From Sulfuricurvum sp. (GTDB lineage: Bacteria; Campylobacterota; Campylobacteria; Campylobacterales; Sulfurimonadaceae): a DNA stretch of 36,906 bases. A program made the position numbers and the translations under genes. The stretch covers positions 1 through 36,906 of the forward strand of contig DZBD01000006.1 of NCBI GenBank assembly GCA_022729795.1, read 5' to 3'. Below are positions 1 through 7,649 of this stretch, one piece after another. Under the pieces are notes generated by a model. The model was not told the origin of the DNA. It did not search any database and worked only from the letters and a program-made list of their open reading frames with translations. The number at the start of each line of letters is the position of its first letter. Positions within the stretch are counted from its first letter, which is position 1.

Positions 1-369
1 ATCCATGATAAAGAAGAAAAATTAAATTCTGACAAACTTGAAGAGAGAATGGAACCTGAACTAGCCGATGAAATCTATGAGCTTGACAGATGTATCGAGT
101 GTGGATGTTGTGTTGCAGGATGCGGAACGATTCAGATGAGACCTAGTTTTGTGGGAGCAGTCGGGCTCAATAAAATTGCCCGTTACCATCTTGACCCCAG
201 AGATAAAAGAACGGATGAAGAATATTACGAGCTTATCGGTGATGAAGACGGTGTTTTCGGCTGTATGACACTTTTGGGCTGTGAAGATGTGTGTCCAAAA
301 GATTTGCCTCTGCAGAGCAAAATAGCATACCTTCGAAGAATGATGATAAAAACAGCTCTCAAAAATTAA
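1..369 (+). CDS. frdB: Fumarate reductase iron-sulfur subunit, C-terminal fragment
   Basis: The frame is open from the first base, so this is the 3' end (122 codons) of a gene that starts outside the window. In the fragment, C31, C34, C37 and C41 form the C-x2-C-x2-C-x3-C cluster motif of succinate dehydrogenase/fumarate reductase B subunits. Near the C terminus, C-x5-C-x3-CP supplies further cluster ligands. The text from EPEL to QSKIAYLRR closely resembles Wolinella-type FrdB as I remember it. The protein passes electrons from menaquinol to the flavoprotein FrdA at the inner membrane, and in this group may also run as succinate dehydrogenase. A methylmenaquinol:fumarate reductase paralogue is possible but less likely. 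An internal ATG at 49 is not the start. Confidence 0.86.
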   Translation: MHDKEEKLNSDKLEERMEPELADEIYELDRCIECGCCVAGCGTIQMRPSFVGAVGLNKIARYHLDPRDKRTDEEYYELIGDEDGVFGCMTLLGCEDVCPKDLPLQSKIAYLRRMMIKTALKN

Positions 370-386
370 CAAAATAAAGGAAACAG

Positions 387-1736
387 ATGCAAACTATAGT
401 AACAGATATACTTATTATCGGAGCAGGACCTGCCGGATTGGTAGCAGCTGCCACAGCAAGTGAAAACTATCCAACAAAAAAAATAGTAGTTGTAAAAGAG
501 TTTGACAAGGGGCAGGTTCCTTGCGGTATTCCCTATGTTTTTGGAAAAACACTCGGTGATGTTGAAAAAAATGCAATGCCTTGCGGCGGTGATGTAGCAA
601 ATATAGTAAAAATAGTAGATAAAATAGAGTCTGTAGATATTGAAAATAAAACTGCTCTGGGTCTACAAAACAGTATAAAGTTTGAAAAACTAATATTTGC
701 AACAGGCTCTATCCCTTTTGTGCATAAAAACTTTGAAGATGCACTGGAGCTTGAAAATGTTTTTACAATAGCAAAAGAGTATGCAAAAGTAAAAGAGATG
801 AAAGAATATGTCGATACCAAACACAAAGTCCTTGTAATAGGTACGGGTTTTATCGGTGTGGAACTTGCCTGCGAGTTTGCAAGTGTCGGTAAAGAGGTGA
901 CAATTGTGGGCGGCGGTCATATTTTAGCCGGTTCTTTTGATGAAGATATGGCAATTATTGCAGAAAATATTATGAGAAATCTCGGCGTGGAACTCTCTTT
1001 AGGACAACATGCAAGTCATATTATTCAAGAAGGAAATATTGCAAAAGGGATTGAACTTTTTGATGGTTCCAGACTAGAAGCGGATGTTGTCGTTTTTGCT
1101 ACCGGGTACAAACCTAACAGTGCTCTTGCAGAGGCTGCCGGTCTTAAGCTTGCTCGCTACGAGGGCATTTGGGTAGATGAATACATGAGAACGAAAAACA
1201 AAGATATCTTTGCTGTGGGAGATTGTAGCGGCAGAAGAGACTTTATTACAAGAGACCCATCAAAAGTAATGCTTGCTTCTACCTCTGCAGCAGAAGCAAG
1301 GGTTGCGGGAAGCAGTCTTTATAGTCTGAAAAATCTCAAAGGTTTTAACGGAACTATCGCGATATTTTCAACAATGATAGGTAACAGAGCATTTGCAAGT
1401 GCTGGTGTGACTCAAAGTAGAGCAGAACAAGAGAAAATAGAATACACTGTAGGCTATTTTGAAGGGATGAATAGGCACCCCGGAACCATTCCTGATGCTT
1501 CTAAACAATCGATAAAACTTATCGCTATGAAAAACAGCGGTCAAATTATCGGGGGACAAGTGGTTGGAGATAAAGAAGCGGGAGAAATTATCAATATTAT
1601 CGGTCTTGCAATAGAAGCAGAACTAACCGTACACCATATTATCTCTCTTCAGGTAGCCACACAGCCACTTTTAACAGCGGCACCAACTACCTATCCGATT
1701 ATTAAAGCAGCCCAAAACGCACTGAAAAACATCTAA
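387..1736 (+). CDS. FAD-dependent pyridine nucleotide-disulfide oxidoreductase (CoA-disulfide reductase/NADH oxidase-like)
   Basis: This 449-residue flavoprotein has an N-terminal FAD-binding GAGPAG at residues 12-17. Cys46 lies in PCGIPY, at the place of the single redox cysteine of CoA-disulfide reductases and NADH oxidases. A second dinucleotide fold (GTGFIG, about residue 150) binds NAD(P)H, and the FAD motif FAVGD follows near residue 270. The C-terminal dimerisation domain is complete. It lies 17 bp after frdB on the same strand with an AAGGAA ribosome site, so co-transcription is likely. The substrate could be CoA disulfide, a polysulfide or persulfide, or oxygen; the sequence does not decide. 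Only 7 bp separate its stop from that of the convergent pilT gene. Confidence 0.85.
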   Translation: MQTIVTDILIIGAGPAGLVAAATASENYPTKKIVVVKEFDKGQVPCGIPYVFGKTLGDVEKNAMPCGGDVANIVKIVDKIESVDIENKTALGLQNSIKFEKLIFATGSIPFVHKNFEDALELENVFTIAKEYAKVKEMKEYVDTKHKVLVIGTGFIGVELACEFASVGKEVTIVGGGHILAGSFDEDMAIIAENIMRNLGVELSLGQHASHIIQEGNIAKGIELFDGSRLEADVVVFATGYKPNSALAEAAGLKLARYEGIWVDEYMRTKNKDIFAVGDCSGRRDFITRDPSKVMLASTSAAEARVAGSSLYSLKNLKGFNGTIAIFSTMIGNRAFASAGVTQSRAEQEKIEYTVGYFEGMNRHPGTIPDASKQSIKLIAMKNSGQIIGGQVVGDKEAGEIINIIGLAIEAELTVHHIISLQVATQPLLTAAPTTYPIIKAAQNALKNI

Positions 1737-1743
1737 GATTATT

Positions 1744-2826
1744 TTACAGCAAGTCCATAATTTTTATAAGCTCTTCGGGTCTGTTAGAATTTCTAACAGC
1801 GTTGGCTTTTGTAATAACTTTTTTTTGAACTAAATTAATGAGTTCTTGTGTTTGTGTGCTCATAAATGTTTCATTTTGGTTTAACTGCATTTGAGAATAG
1901 ATTTGATGCACTTTATCTTCTCGTATGAGGTTTGAAATTGCAGGATTGGTGATAAGCACCTCTTGAGTTGCAACTTTCCCCCCACCTATTTTGGGTATAA
2001 GCGATTGTGAAATAACTGCAACCAATGAACTTGAGAGTTGTGCTCTGATTTGTGCCTGTTCTTCTCCGTCAAATACGTCAATAATACGGTTGATTGTTGA
2101 AGGTGCAGAGTTAGTGTGGAGTGTTCCAAATACCAAGTGACCCGTCTCTGCGGCTGTAAGCGCTGCACCGATTGTCTCTGCATCACGCATCTCCCCTATG
2201 AGAATGATGTCGGGATCTTGTCTTAGAGCATATTTTAGTGCGGTTGAAAAAGATTTTGTATCACTTCCAACATCTCTTTGGGAAAAAAGAGATTTGATAT
2301 TTTTGTGTACAAATTCCACAGGATCTTCGACGGTGATAATATGCTTTCTCTCAGTCAAGTTTATTTCATGAAGCATAGAAGCAAGAGTTGTAGATTTACC
2401 GCTACCGGTCGGTCCCGTTACAAGGATAAGTCCTTTTTCTTTTTTGATAAGTTCTTTAAAAATAGGGTTGTTATTATATTCATCTAAAGTGGGGATATCG
2501 ATAGGTATCATACGAAAAGCACAAGCAACTCCGCCGACTGTATGGTAATAATTTGCTCTAAAACGACCTATATCTTTTAATTCAAAAGAGAAGTCCAGCT
2601 CAAGGTGCTCTTCAAACTCTTTCTTTTGTTTGTCTTCTATAAGAGCATATGCCATCTCTTCAACATCTTTTGGAGTGAGTATGGGCAAATTTAAAGGTCT
2701 GAGTTCTTTGTCGATTCTAATTTGCGGTTCGCTTCCTACTACTAGGTGTAAATCTGAAGAACCATAGGCCAAAACACTTTTGAGCAGTTTTTTTATATTA
2801 ATAGATTTTGCAACTTCTTCACTCAT
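1744..2826 (-). CDS. pilT: Type IV pilus retraction ATPase PilT
   Basis: This 360-residue protein has the usual PilT length and layout. Walker A GPTGSGKS is at residues 138-145, Walker B DPDIILIGEMRD at about 204-215, and the His box TGHLVFGTLHTN at about 228-239. A C-terminal ISNLIRE corresponds to the AIRNLIRE motif needed for retraction. The hexameric cytoplasmic ATPase depolymerises type IV pili, which powers twitching and, in naturally competent bacteria, DNA uptake. It is the last gene of a minus-strand run with gatC and a Spx/ArsC-like gene, overlapping the latter by 4 bp. Its presence bears on the uptake-signal hypothesis raised for the repeat family of this window. Confidence 0.95.
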   Translation of the reverse strand: MSEEVAKSINIKKLLKSVLAYGSSDLHLVVGSEPQIRIDKELRPLNLPILTPKDVEEMAYALIEDKQKKEFEEHLELDFSFELKDIGRFRANYYHTVGGVACAFRMIPIDIPTLDEYNNNPIFKELIKKEKGLILVTGPTGSGKSTTLASMLHEINLTERKHIITVEDPVEFVHKNIKSLFSQRDVGSDTKSFSTALKYALRQDPDIILIGEMRDAETIGAALTAAETGHLVFGTLHTNSAPSTINRIIDVFDGEEQAQIRAQLSSSLVAVISQSLIPKIGGGKVATQEVLITNPAISNLIREDKVHQIYSQMQLNQNETFMSTQTQELINLVQKKVITKANAVRNSNRPEELIKIMDLL

Positions 2827-3164
2827 AAAAATACTCCTTTATAATTTTCTTCATTAAATCCGACGAGCAATTTTTCGCCAAATTCTACAACGGGTCTTTT
2901 AATGAGAAGATTTTCTTTGCATAGCCACTCTTTTTGGGTTATTGCATCAAGATTTAATTCTTTTAATTGTAGCGTTCTGTACGAAGTACTTTTAGAGTTG
3001 AATAAAACTTTTATATCTGTTTTTTCAAGCCATAAAGAAACTCTCTCACATGTAACATTTTGAGCTTTAAAGTCGTGTAGCCTATATTCGAGGTTATGTT
3101 TTTGAAAAAACTGAACCGCTTTTTTAACGCTGCCGCAGCTTTTAATTCCATAAACTTCTATCAT
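2823..3164 (-). CDS. Spx/ArsC-like (YffB family) thioredoxin-fold protein
   Basis: This 113-residue protein begins MIEVYGIKSCGSVKKA, with one cysteine (C10) in a thioredoxin-like first strand and helix, as in the ArsC/Spx/YffB family. RPVVEF near residues 90-95 is the conserved 'RP(v/l)' turn of that family. The second cysteine of the Spx CxxC is replaced (CGSV), which points to the YffB/ArsC side rather than a classical Spx regulator. The substrate is unknown; YffB proteins are thought to be glutathione- or thiol-linked reductases. It starts 2 bp after gatC and overlaps pilT by 4 bp, so the three are probably translated from one message. Confidence 0.75.
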   Translation of the reverse strand: MIEVYGIKSCGSVKKAVQFFQKHNLEYRLHDFKAQNVTCERVSLWLEKTDIKVLFNSKSTSYRTLQLKELNLDAITQKEWLCKENLLIKRPVVEFGEKLLVGFNEENYKGVFL

Positions 3165-3166
3165 GC

Positions 3167-3457
3167 TTACTCGATAATTTTTGGTACGATAAAGAAATGC
3201 TCTGCACTTTGGGGTGCATGTTTTAAAATAGCATCATTGATGCTTGCGTCACAAAAAGGGATATCTTCTCTCAGTGGAGTAGAAGCATCGTTCATTGCAA
3301 AAGTGTCATCCACACCATCCGTATTAAGCTCACTTAAATTATCTACAAAGCTCACAATTTCGGAGAGTTGCTGAACAATTTCTTCCCTTTTATCGTCAGA
3401 TACTTTTAAAAAAGATAGTTTTTCTAGTTTTGTTAATAATGCGTCATTTACTTGCAT
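3167..3457 (-). CDS. gatC: Asp-tRNA(Asn)/Glu-tRNA(Gln) amidotransferase subunit C
   Basis: At 96 residues this matches GatC in size and in its two conserved blocks: LEKLSFLKVSD followed by the helix with IVSFVDNLSELNTDGVDD, and the LREDI segment before a C-terminal PQS...FFIVPKIIE. GatC wraps around GatA and stabilises the GatCAB complex, which converts misacylated Glu-tRNA(Gln) and Asp-tRNA(Asn) to the correct aminoacyl-tRNAs. Campylobacterota depend on this route. gatA and gatB are not beside it. The start ATG follows a GGAG ribosome site. It heads the minus-strand run gatC, Spx/ArsC-like gene, pilT. Confidence 0.9.
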   Translation of the reverse strand: MQVNDALLTKLEKLSFLKVSDDKREEIVQQLSEIVSFVDNLSELNTDGVDDTFAMNDASTPLREDIPFCDASINDAILKHAPQSAEHFFIVPKIIE

Positions 3458-3506
3458 AAGCCTGCTCCCAAATATTTTAATAAATAAGATTGTAACAAAA
3501 AAAACT

Positions 3507-3512
3507 TATAAT
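3507..3512 (+). promoter_or_regulatory. Candidate -10 box (TATAAT) in the divergent gatC/YfgM-like gap
   Basis: A perfect TATAAT lies in the 140-bp AT-rich gap between the divergent gatC and the YfgM-like gene. It would give a leader of roughly 80 nt for the plus-strand gene. No good -35 is visible, which is usual for sigma-70 promoters in Campylobacterota. A small inverted repeat, AGTATgcgATACT, follows at 3541-3553 and could be an operator or chance. Confidence 0.4.
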
Positions 3513-3597
3513 ACTTCACTGTTTGATGAAACTTTAACATAGTATGCGATACTATTTTAAACTTTTTGAAGATATTATTGAGAGATAAGGATAATTT

Positions 3598-4194
3598 TTG
3601 AGCTTAAAAAATGACATTGATATGGTAAAAGAGGAGTTTAGCTCCGAAGAAAAGTTTTTTGAAAAAGCGGTTATGACTGAGCGATTTGTAAAAAAATACA
3701 AAAATGTCATGATAGGTTCTTTGGTAGCTGTTGTAGTAGTGGTTGCTGCGAACATCGCTTATGATATCAACAAACAATCCAAGGTTCGTGCAGCCAATGA
3801 AGTGCTTGCAGAGTTGAACAAAGATGCAAATAATACGGTTGCTCTTTTGCGCTTAAATGAATTAAGCCCACAATTACATGATGTATGGGTTTTTTCCCAA
3901 GCTGTTGCAGATAAAAATGTAGCCGCTCTAAAAGAACTTGAGCACTCAAAAGCGATTATAGTAAGTGATGTGGCTGCTTACGAGTTGGCGCAAAACAGTA
4001 ATGATGCTAAGAAGCTTGAAAATTATGCTCTCAAGCAAGATGCGATTTACAGAGATTTAGCACAAGTTCAAAGTGCTGTAATCCTTATGAATAGCGGCAA
4101 AATGAAAGAAGCGCATGAAAAACTTGCGAAAATTTCTACTGCCTCACCATTGAACAAGGTTTCATTAGCATTGCTTCATTATGGTCTAAAGTAA
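3598..4194 (+). CDS. Membrane-anchored YfgM-like protein (TPR-type periplasmic domain)
   Basis: This 198-residue protein starts at TTG, eight bases after an AAGGA site. It has a short charged cytoplasmic N terminus, one membrane helix at about residues 37-57 (VMIGSLVAVVVVVAANIAY) and a helical domain rich in Ala, Leu and Lys with TPR-like pairs (LAQVQSAVILMNSGKMKEA near the end). The topology and length match YfgM, the single-span TPR protein that works with the SecYEG translocon and periplasmic chaperones in Escherichia coli. The next gene, 4 bp downstream, is a BamB-like lipoprotein; yfgM-bamB is the gene order in gammaproteobacteria, which supports this reading. Sequence similarity alone is too weak for a firm name. 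Confidence 0.6.
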   Translation: MSLKNDIDMVKEEFSSEEKFFEKAVMTERFVKKYKNVMIGSLVAVVVVVAANIAYDINKQSKVRAANEVLAELNKDANNTVALLRLNELSPQLHDVWVFSQAVADKNVAALKELEHSKAIIVSDVAAYELAQNSNDAKKLENYALKQDAIYRDLAQVQSAVILMNSGKMKEAHEKLAKISTASPLNKVSLALLHYGLK

Positions 4195-4198
4195 AATT

Positions 4199-5194
4199 TT
4201 GAAAAAATATTTTTTATTTTTTTTCCTTGTTTTTGTTGTTTTTTTTAGCGGGTGCAGTAGTAAAAAAGTATTTGAGCCAACACTAGTTAAAGGTGAATGG
4301 CAACACTATGGTGATGCGAATGAGAGCATTATTGATACAACTTCAGGTCTTGCACTGCTCGAAGACCGCAGTGTTTTAGCCGTTAAAACTCGCGTAGATG
4401 TGAAAATTCAAGACTCTTATAGACCTATTGCCAATAGTGATGGTTGGATAATAAGTGCAACAATTGATGGAAATTTGACCTTGCAGTCTATTGAAGATAA
4501 ATCGGTGCACAAAAAATTTGAACTCAAAAAAACGATAGCAGGTGCAAGTGCTAAAGATGATATTTTGGCAGTTTTATTCTCAGATAATGAGATGGCACTT
4601 TATTCTGTAACAACAAAAGAGTTACTTTTAAAAGAACAGGGAAATGTTCCTGTAGTTGTGGATTCAAGAATTGTTAATCCCTATTTTATGAATGAATTAG
4701 TGCTTTTTCCGACACTTGACGGAAAAATAATTATTATCAATTCTCAATTGAAAAAAAAGTTGAGAACAACTATAGTTTCTTCGGAAGAACATTTTAATAA
4801 TATAATTTACTTTAATGTTATTGACGAAAAAATAATAGCTGCAACAGGGCACAAAATACTTTCTATGTCCTCTAAGGAGATTAGAATTCCTTATGAAATT
4901 CGAAATATAGCGTATGATGATAAAAATATTTTTATAAATACAAAGCAGGGTGAAGTTTTATCGCTTACGCCGGATTTACAAGTGAATGCAAAGGTTAAAT
5001 TTCCTTTTGCCCATTTTTTGGGAATGATAATACATAAAGAAAAGTTATACCTTTTGGAAAAAGAGGGCTATATTATTGAATGTTCAAAAGATTTATTGGA
5101 ATACAATATTTATAAAGTAGACATAGATGATGGATATATTTTTGTGGCAAATAAAATATTTTATATTAATGATACCTATATTTCCGTTGAGTAA
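4199..5194 (+). CDS. BamB-like beta-propeller lipoprotein
   Basis: This 331-residue protein starts at TTG, 4 bp after the YfgM-like gene. It carries a lipoprotein signal with lipobox FSGC (C19). The rest consists of repeated beta-strand units such as GWIISATIDGNLTLQSIEDKS, LVLFPTLDGKIIIINS and IFINTKQGEVLSLTPD. These look like the strand/turn/strand blades of PQQ-type propellers (x-T-x-D-G-x-[IL]). This is the architecture of BamB (YfgL), the outer-membrane assembly lipoprotein, and the preceding YfgM-like gene fits. Campylobacterota are generally thought to lack an obvious BamB, so this may be a diverged counterpart. Its stop overlaps the ATG of the next gene by 1 bp. Confidence 0.55.
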   Translation: MKKYFLFFFLVFVVFFSGCSSKKVFEPTLVKGEWQHYGDANESIIDTTSGLALLEDRSVLAVKTRVDVKIQDSYRPIANSDGWIISATIDGNLTLQSIEDKSVHKKFELKKTIAGASAKDDILAVLFSDNEMALYSVTTKELLLKEQGNVPVVVDSRIVNPYFMNELVLFPTLDGKIIIINSQLKKKLRTTIVSSEEHFNNIIYFNVIDEKIIAATGHKILSMSSKEIRIPYEIRNIAYDDKNIFINTKQGEVLSLTPDLQVNAKVKFPFAHFLGMIIHKEKLYLLEKEGYIIECSKDLLEYNIYKVDIDDGYIFVANKIFYINDTYISVE

Positions 5195-6009
5195 TGTCTA
5201 AGGAATTAGAGGCTTTTTTAGAGTACATTATTGTAATAAGAGCGCTCAGTAAAAAGAGTGTTGAAGCTTATAGAAGTGATTTACAACTTATGGAAATCGA
5301 GTTGAATAAACCTCTTATCCAACTCGATTCCAAAGCACTTTTAACACTTTTAGCACAATATAAAAACAAACGAACTTTAAACAGAAAATTATCCTCCGTG
5401 AATGCTTTTTTCGATTTTTGCTATAAGAGTTTTTTTAAAGAGCGGCAGACAAAACTCAAATTTGCAAAAATTCCAAAGCTCCTTCCAAAATTTTTGTCCC
5501 ATTCTGAAATCCAAAATGCATTAAAAGTGATAGATACAACAACTTGGATAGGATTGCGTGACTATGCTCTTATCCTTTTTTTGTATGCTTCTGGCACAAG
5601 AATCAGTGAATGTTTGGCTCTAAAAAGAGAAGATATTGAGGGAGAGTGGCTTCGTGTACGCCATGCTAAAGGGGAAAAAGAACGAATAGTTCCTCTAGCA
5701 AAAGTTGCTATTACCGCAATACATACCTATTTGAATGCGTGCAGTTACGAGCAAGATTTTATATGGTGTAATTACCAAGGAAAGAAGCTTAGTAGAATTT
5801 CTGCATATAAGATTACCCAAAAATATTTAGGCATATCGCCTCATGTTTTAAGACACTCCTATGCAACTGCTCTAATAACAGGAGGAGCAGACCTTCGAGT
5901 TGTTCAAGAGCTCCTTGGACACTCCTCTTTGTTGACGACTCAGATATACACACATATACAAAAACAAAATCTTAAAGAAACCGTAGAAGCTTGTCATCCA
6001 ATGACTTAA
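5194..6009 (+). CDS. Tyrosine recombinase of the Xer family
   Basis: This 271-residue protein has an N-terminal SAM-like DNA-binding domain (about 1-95) and a C-terminal catalytic domain. All catalytic residues are visible: R136 (TRISE), K159 (HAKGEK), H217 and R220 (HVLRHS), H243 (GHSS) and nucleophile Y252 (IYTH). Xer proteins resolve chromosome dimers at dif. It is shorter than Helicobacter XerH (about 360 residues) and nearer XerC/XerD size, so I leave the symbol blank. No phage or integron genes flank it, which argues for a housekeeping role. It is translationally coupled to the BamB-like gene through TAATG. Confidence 0.85.
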   Translation: MSKELEAFLEYIIVIRALSKKSVEAYRSDLQLMEIELNKPLIQLDSKALLTLLAQYKNKRTLNRKLSSVNAFFDFCYKSFFKERQTKLKFAKIPKLLPKFLSHSEIQNALKVIDTTTWIGLRDYALILFLYASGTRISECLALKREDIEGEWLRVRHAKGEKERIVPLAKVAITAIHTYLNACSYEQDFIWCNYQGKKLSRISAYKITQKYLGISPHVLRHSYATALITGGADLRVVQELLGHSSLLTTQIYTHIQKQNLKETVEACHPMT

Positions 6010-6054
6010 TATTTGAAAAAGTTATATGTTTTATCCGGCTTTAATAAAATTACT

Positions 6055-6060
6055 TATACA
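6055..6060 (+). promoter_or_regulatory. Candidate -10 box (TATACA) for the small cytochrome gene
   Basis: TATACA in an AT-rich stretch lies 27 bp before the chosen ATG at 6088, so the leader would hold the AAAGGAAG ribosome site. There is no convincing -35. Confidence 0.3.
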
Positions 6061-6087
6061 ATTGACAAAACAAAAAAAAGGAAGAAC

Positions 6088-6543
6088 ATGAAGAAAAGTA
6101 TTTTAATGAGTGGTTTTTTAGTTTTAATTATGGGGACTGCATCATTTGGGGCGCAGGAATTTGATTTAAGATTAAATATGCTCAAATTAAATTCAGAGTT
6201 AAATGACTTGCATAGAGGATTTATTAGAGGGGATAAAAAAGAGGTTTCCGTAGCGCTGGAGAGTTTTGCAAAAGATGCTAAAGATTTGCTTAGTAATAGA
6301 GATGCTATGATAAATATGCTTCCAAAAGATATGAAAAATAAAAAACATAAAGTAAATATAGCAGTTGAGAGTGCAAGAGAGATTGACATTAGCGTTCAAA
6401 CGATTCGAGAAGCTATTGAAAATAAAGACAGCGTATCTGTAATAAAAAGACAAAATGCTTCTCAAGAAGCTTATCTTCATATAGTGGATTCTTGTTTTAA
6501 ATGTCATAATTTAGTTCGTGATAAAGGTCGCATAAGTCAATAA
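6088..6543 (+). CDS. Small periplasmic mono-haem cytochrome c-like protein
   Basis: I start this 151-residue protein at ATG 6088 because AAAGGAAG precedes it and a signal peptide follows (MKKSILMSGFLVLIMGTASFGA). The frame stays open upstream to a TTG at 6013, but that would bury the signal. The mature part is predicted helical and ends with one haem-binding CFKCH close to the C terminus. That arrangement resembles the four-helix cytochrome c'/c556 class, though the rest is too diverged to assign. It probably carries electrons or senses redox or gas ligands in the periplasm. The partner is unknown. Confidence 0.7.
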   Translation: MKKSILMSGFLVLIMGTASFGAQEFDLRLNMLKLNSELNDLHRGFIRGDKKEVSVALESFAKDAKDLLSNRDAMINMLPKDMKNKKHKVNIAVESAREIDISVQTIREAIENKDSVSVIKRQNASQEAYLHIVDSCFKCHNLVRDKGRISQ

Positions 6544-6565
6544 TACAAAGCTCTTTGCGGGGCTT

Positions 6566-6576
6566 GGCATGTGGAA
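6566..6576 (+). repeat. Signal-repeat copy TTGGCATGTGGAA (intergenic)
   Basis: Full-consensus copy in the 62-bp gap between the cytochrome and HD-domain genes, preceded by GGC. Confidence 0.9.
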
Positions 6577-6605
6577 TACTGAGCTATTTAAAATAAAGTA
6601 TAAAA

Positions 6606-7076
6606 ATGAATAAAACAAAAAATAAAATACTCTCCAAAGCATATATGAAATCACTTTTATTTATACAGAATGATTGGCATCAGCATGGAGTTTTGGTACA
6701 TACTCTTCGCGTTGCCTATTATTGTTTAAAAGCCAGAGATTGGAAACTTTTTCCGGCGGCATTATTGCATGATATAGGAAAACCTTCTGTTGCGTATCAA
6801 AAAAGTGAAGATATAGAATTTGGAGAGTACAGCTTCAGTGACCATGAAGAAAGAAGTTATGAAATTATAAAAAATTGGTTCTTTATAGGCGAGTACACAA
6901 AATTAATCGTTCGCTATCACTATCTTATCAGGGATATAAAAAAATCAAAAATAGAAAATTCACTCAGATATGAAGAAAAAAAAGCTATTTGGGAAAGTTT
7001 AAACGAAGATATGCAGAAAGATTTGGCAAGATTTTTGGTTTATGATGATTTAGGCAAGGGTAAAAAGAGAAGATAA
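6606..7076 (+). CDS. HD-domain protein (metal-dependent phosphohydrolase family)
   Basis: This 156-residue protein has the HD signature: H32 (LVHTLRV), H55-D56 (LLHDIGKP) and later H80, H105 and D110 (SDHEE, VRYHYLIRD). These could complete one or two metal centres. Family members hydrolyse nucleotides, cyclic dinucleotides or phosphorylated RNA ends; the substrate cannot be named here. It resembles the HD core of tRNA nucleotidyltransferase-associated phosphatases but has no nucleotidyltransferase part. The ribosome site before its ATG is weak. A repeat copy sits just upstream. Confidence 0.75.
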   Translation: MNKTKNKILSKAYMKSLLFIQNDWHQHGVLVHTLRVAYYCLKARDWKLFPAALLHDIGKPSVAYQKSEDIEFGEYSFSDHEERSYEIIKNWFFIGEYTKLIVRYHYLIRDIKKSKIENSLRYEEKKAIWESLNEDMQKDLARFLVYDDLGKGKKRR

Positions 7077-7130
7077 AGTAACATCCCTATAAAATACACC
7101 CCAATATAAACTTTCGGAGAACTTCCTTTC

Positions 7131-7649
7131 ATGATAAAAAAAATCGTACCGTTTTTAGTCGTATTCACTCTTGTTTCAATTATTGTACTTTTGTTTTTAT
7201 CTTTAGGTTCTTCTGAAAAAATGATAGTAATAGAAGAAAATAATCTTCAAAAATTGCCTCTTAAAATGCAACTCAATAAATACCAAGACAGTGACTGCGG
7301 AATGGTTATTACTGATTTGGAGTACGCATCTCAGGTGATAGCACCTAGCGGAAAAACTTGGTTTTTTCATGACCATGGAGGATTTGTTCATTGGTTGGAA
7401 GATAAAAGTTTTCAGGAGGATGCTGTTATCTGGGTGATGAGTATGGATACCAAAAAATGGATAGACGGCAAAAAAGCCTTTTATTCTTTAACAGATATAA
7501 CGCCGATGGGTTATGGATTCGGTGCTTACGAAAAAAATGCGGATAATTATATTGATTTTGAAACAATGAAGCTCAAAATGCTTCGGGGCGAAACGCTCAA
7601 TAACCCGCTTATTAAAAAACAACTTTTAGGTAATTCATGGAAACAGTAA
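7131..7649 (+). CDS. NosL-like membrane-anchored copper-handling protein (tentative)
   Basis: This 172-residue protein has an N-terminal membrane helix (about 4-25) and a periplasmic domain. That domain contains CGMVI and, after a short spacer, PSGKTWFFHDHGGFVHW, followed by VMSMDTKKWIDGKKAFYSL. A CGM motif, then a Gly/His-rich turn and a D...W.DA..A.Y sequence, is the general pattern of NosL-type copper chaperones. The single Cys, Met and His residues could ligate Cu(I). Its last 13 bp overlap a DsbD_2/SafE-like membrane protein gene, a partner often tied to copper and cbb3-oxidase maturation. No nosZ is in view, so a role in oxidase assembly is at least as likely as one in N2O reductase assembly. 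Confidence 0.55.
   Translation: MIKKIVPFLVVFTLVSIIVLLFLSLGSSEKMIVIEENNLQKLPLKMQLNKYQDSDCGMVITDLEYASQVIAPSGKTWFFHDHGGFVHWLEDKSFQEDAVIWVMSMDTKKWIDGKKAFYSLTDITPMGYGFGAYEKNADNYIDFETMKLKMLRGETLNNPLIKKQLLGNSWKQ

Noticed and set aside
5194..6009. Xer-type gene as integrase of a mobile element
   Set aside because: Its neighbours are envelope and housekeeping genes in a coupled run, with no att-like repeats or cargo genes.
6013..6087. Longer N terminus for the small cytochrome from TTG 6013
   Set aside because: It would place 25 charged residues before a clear signal peptide, and a good ribosome site lies just before ATG 6088.
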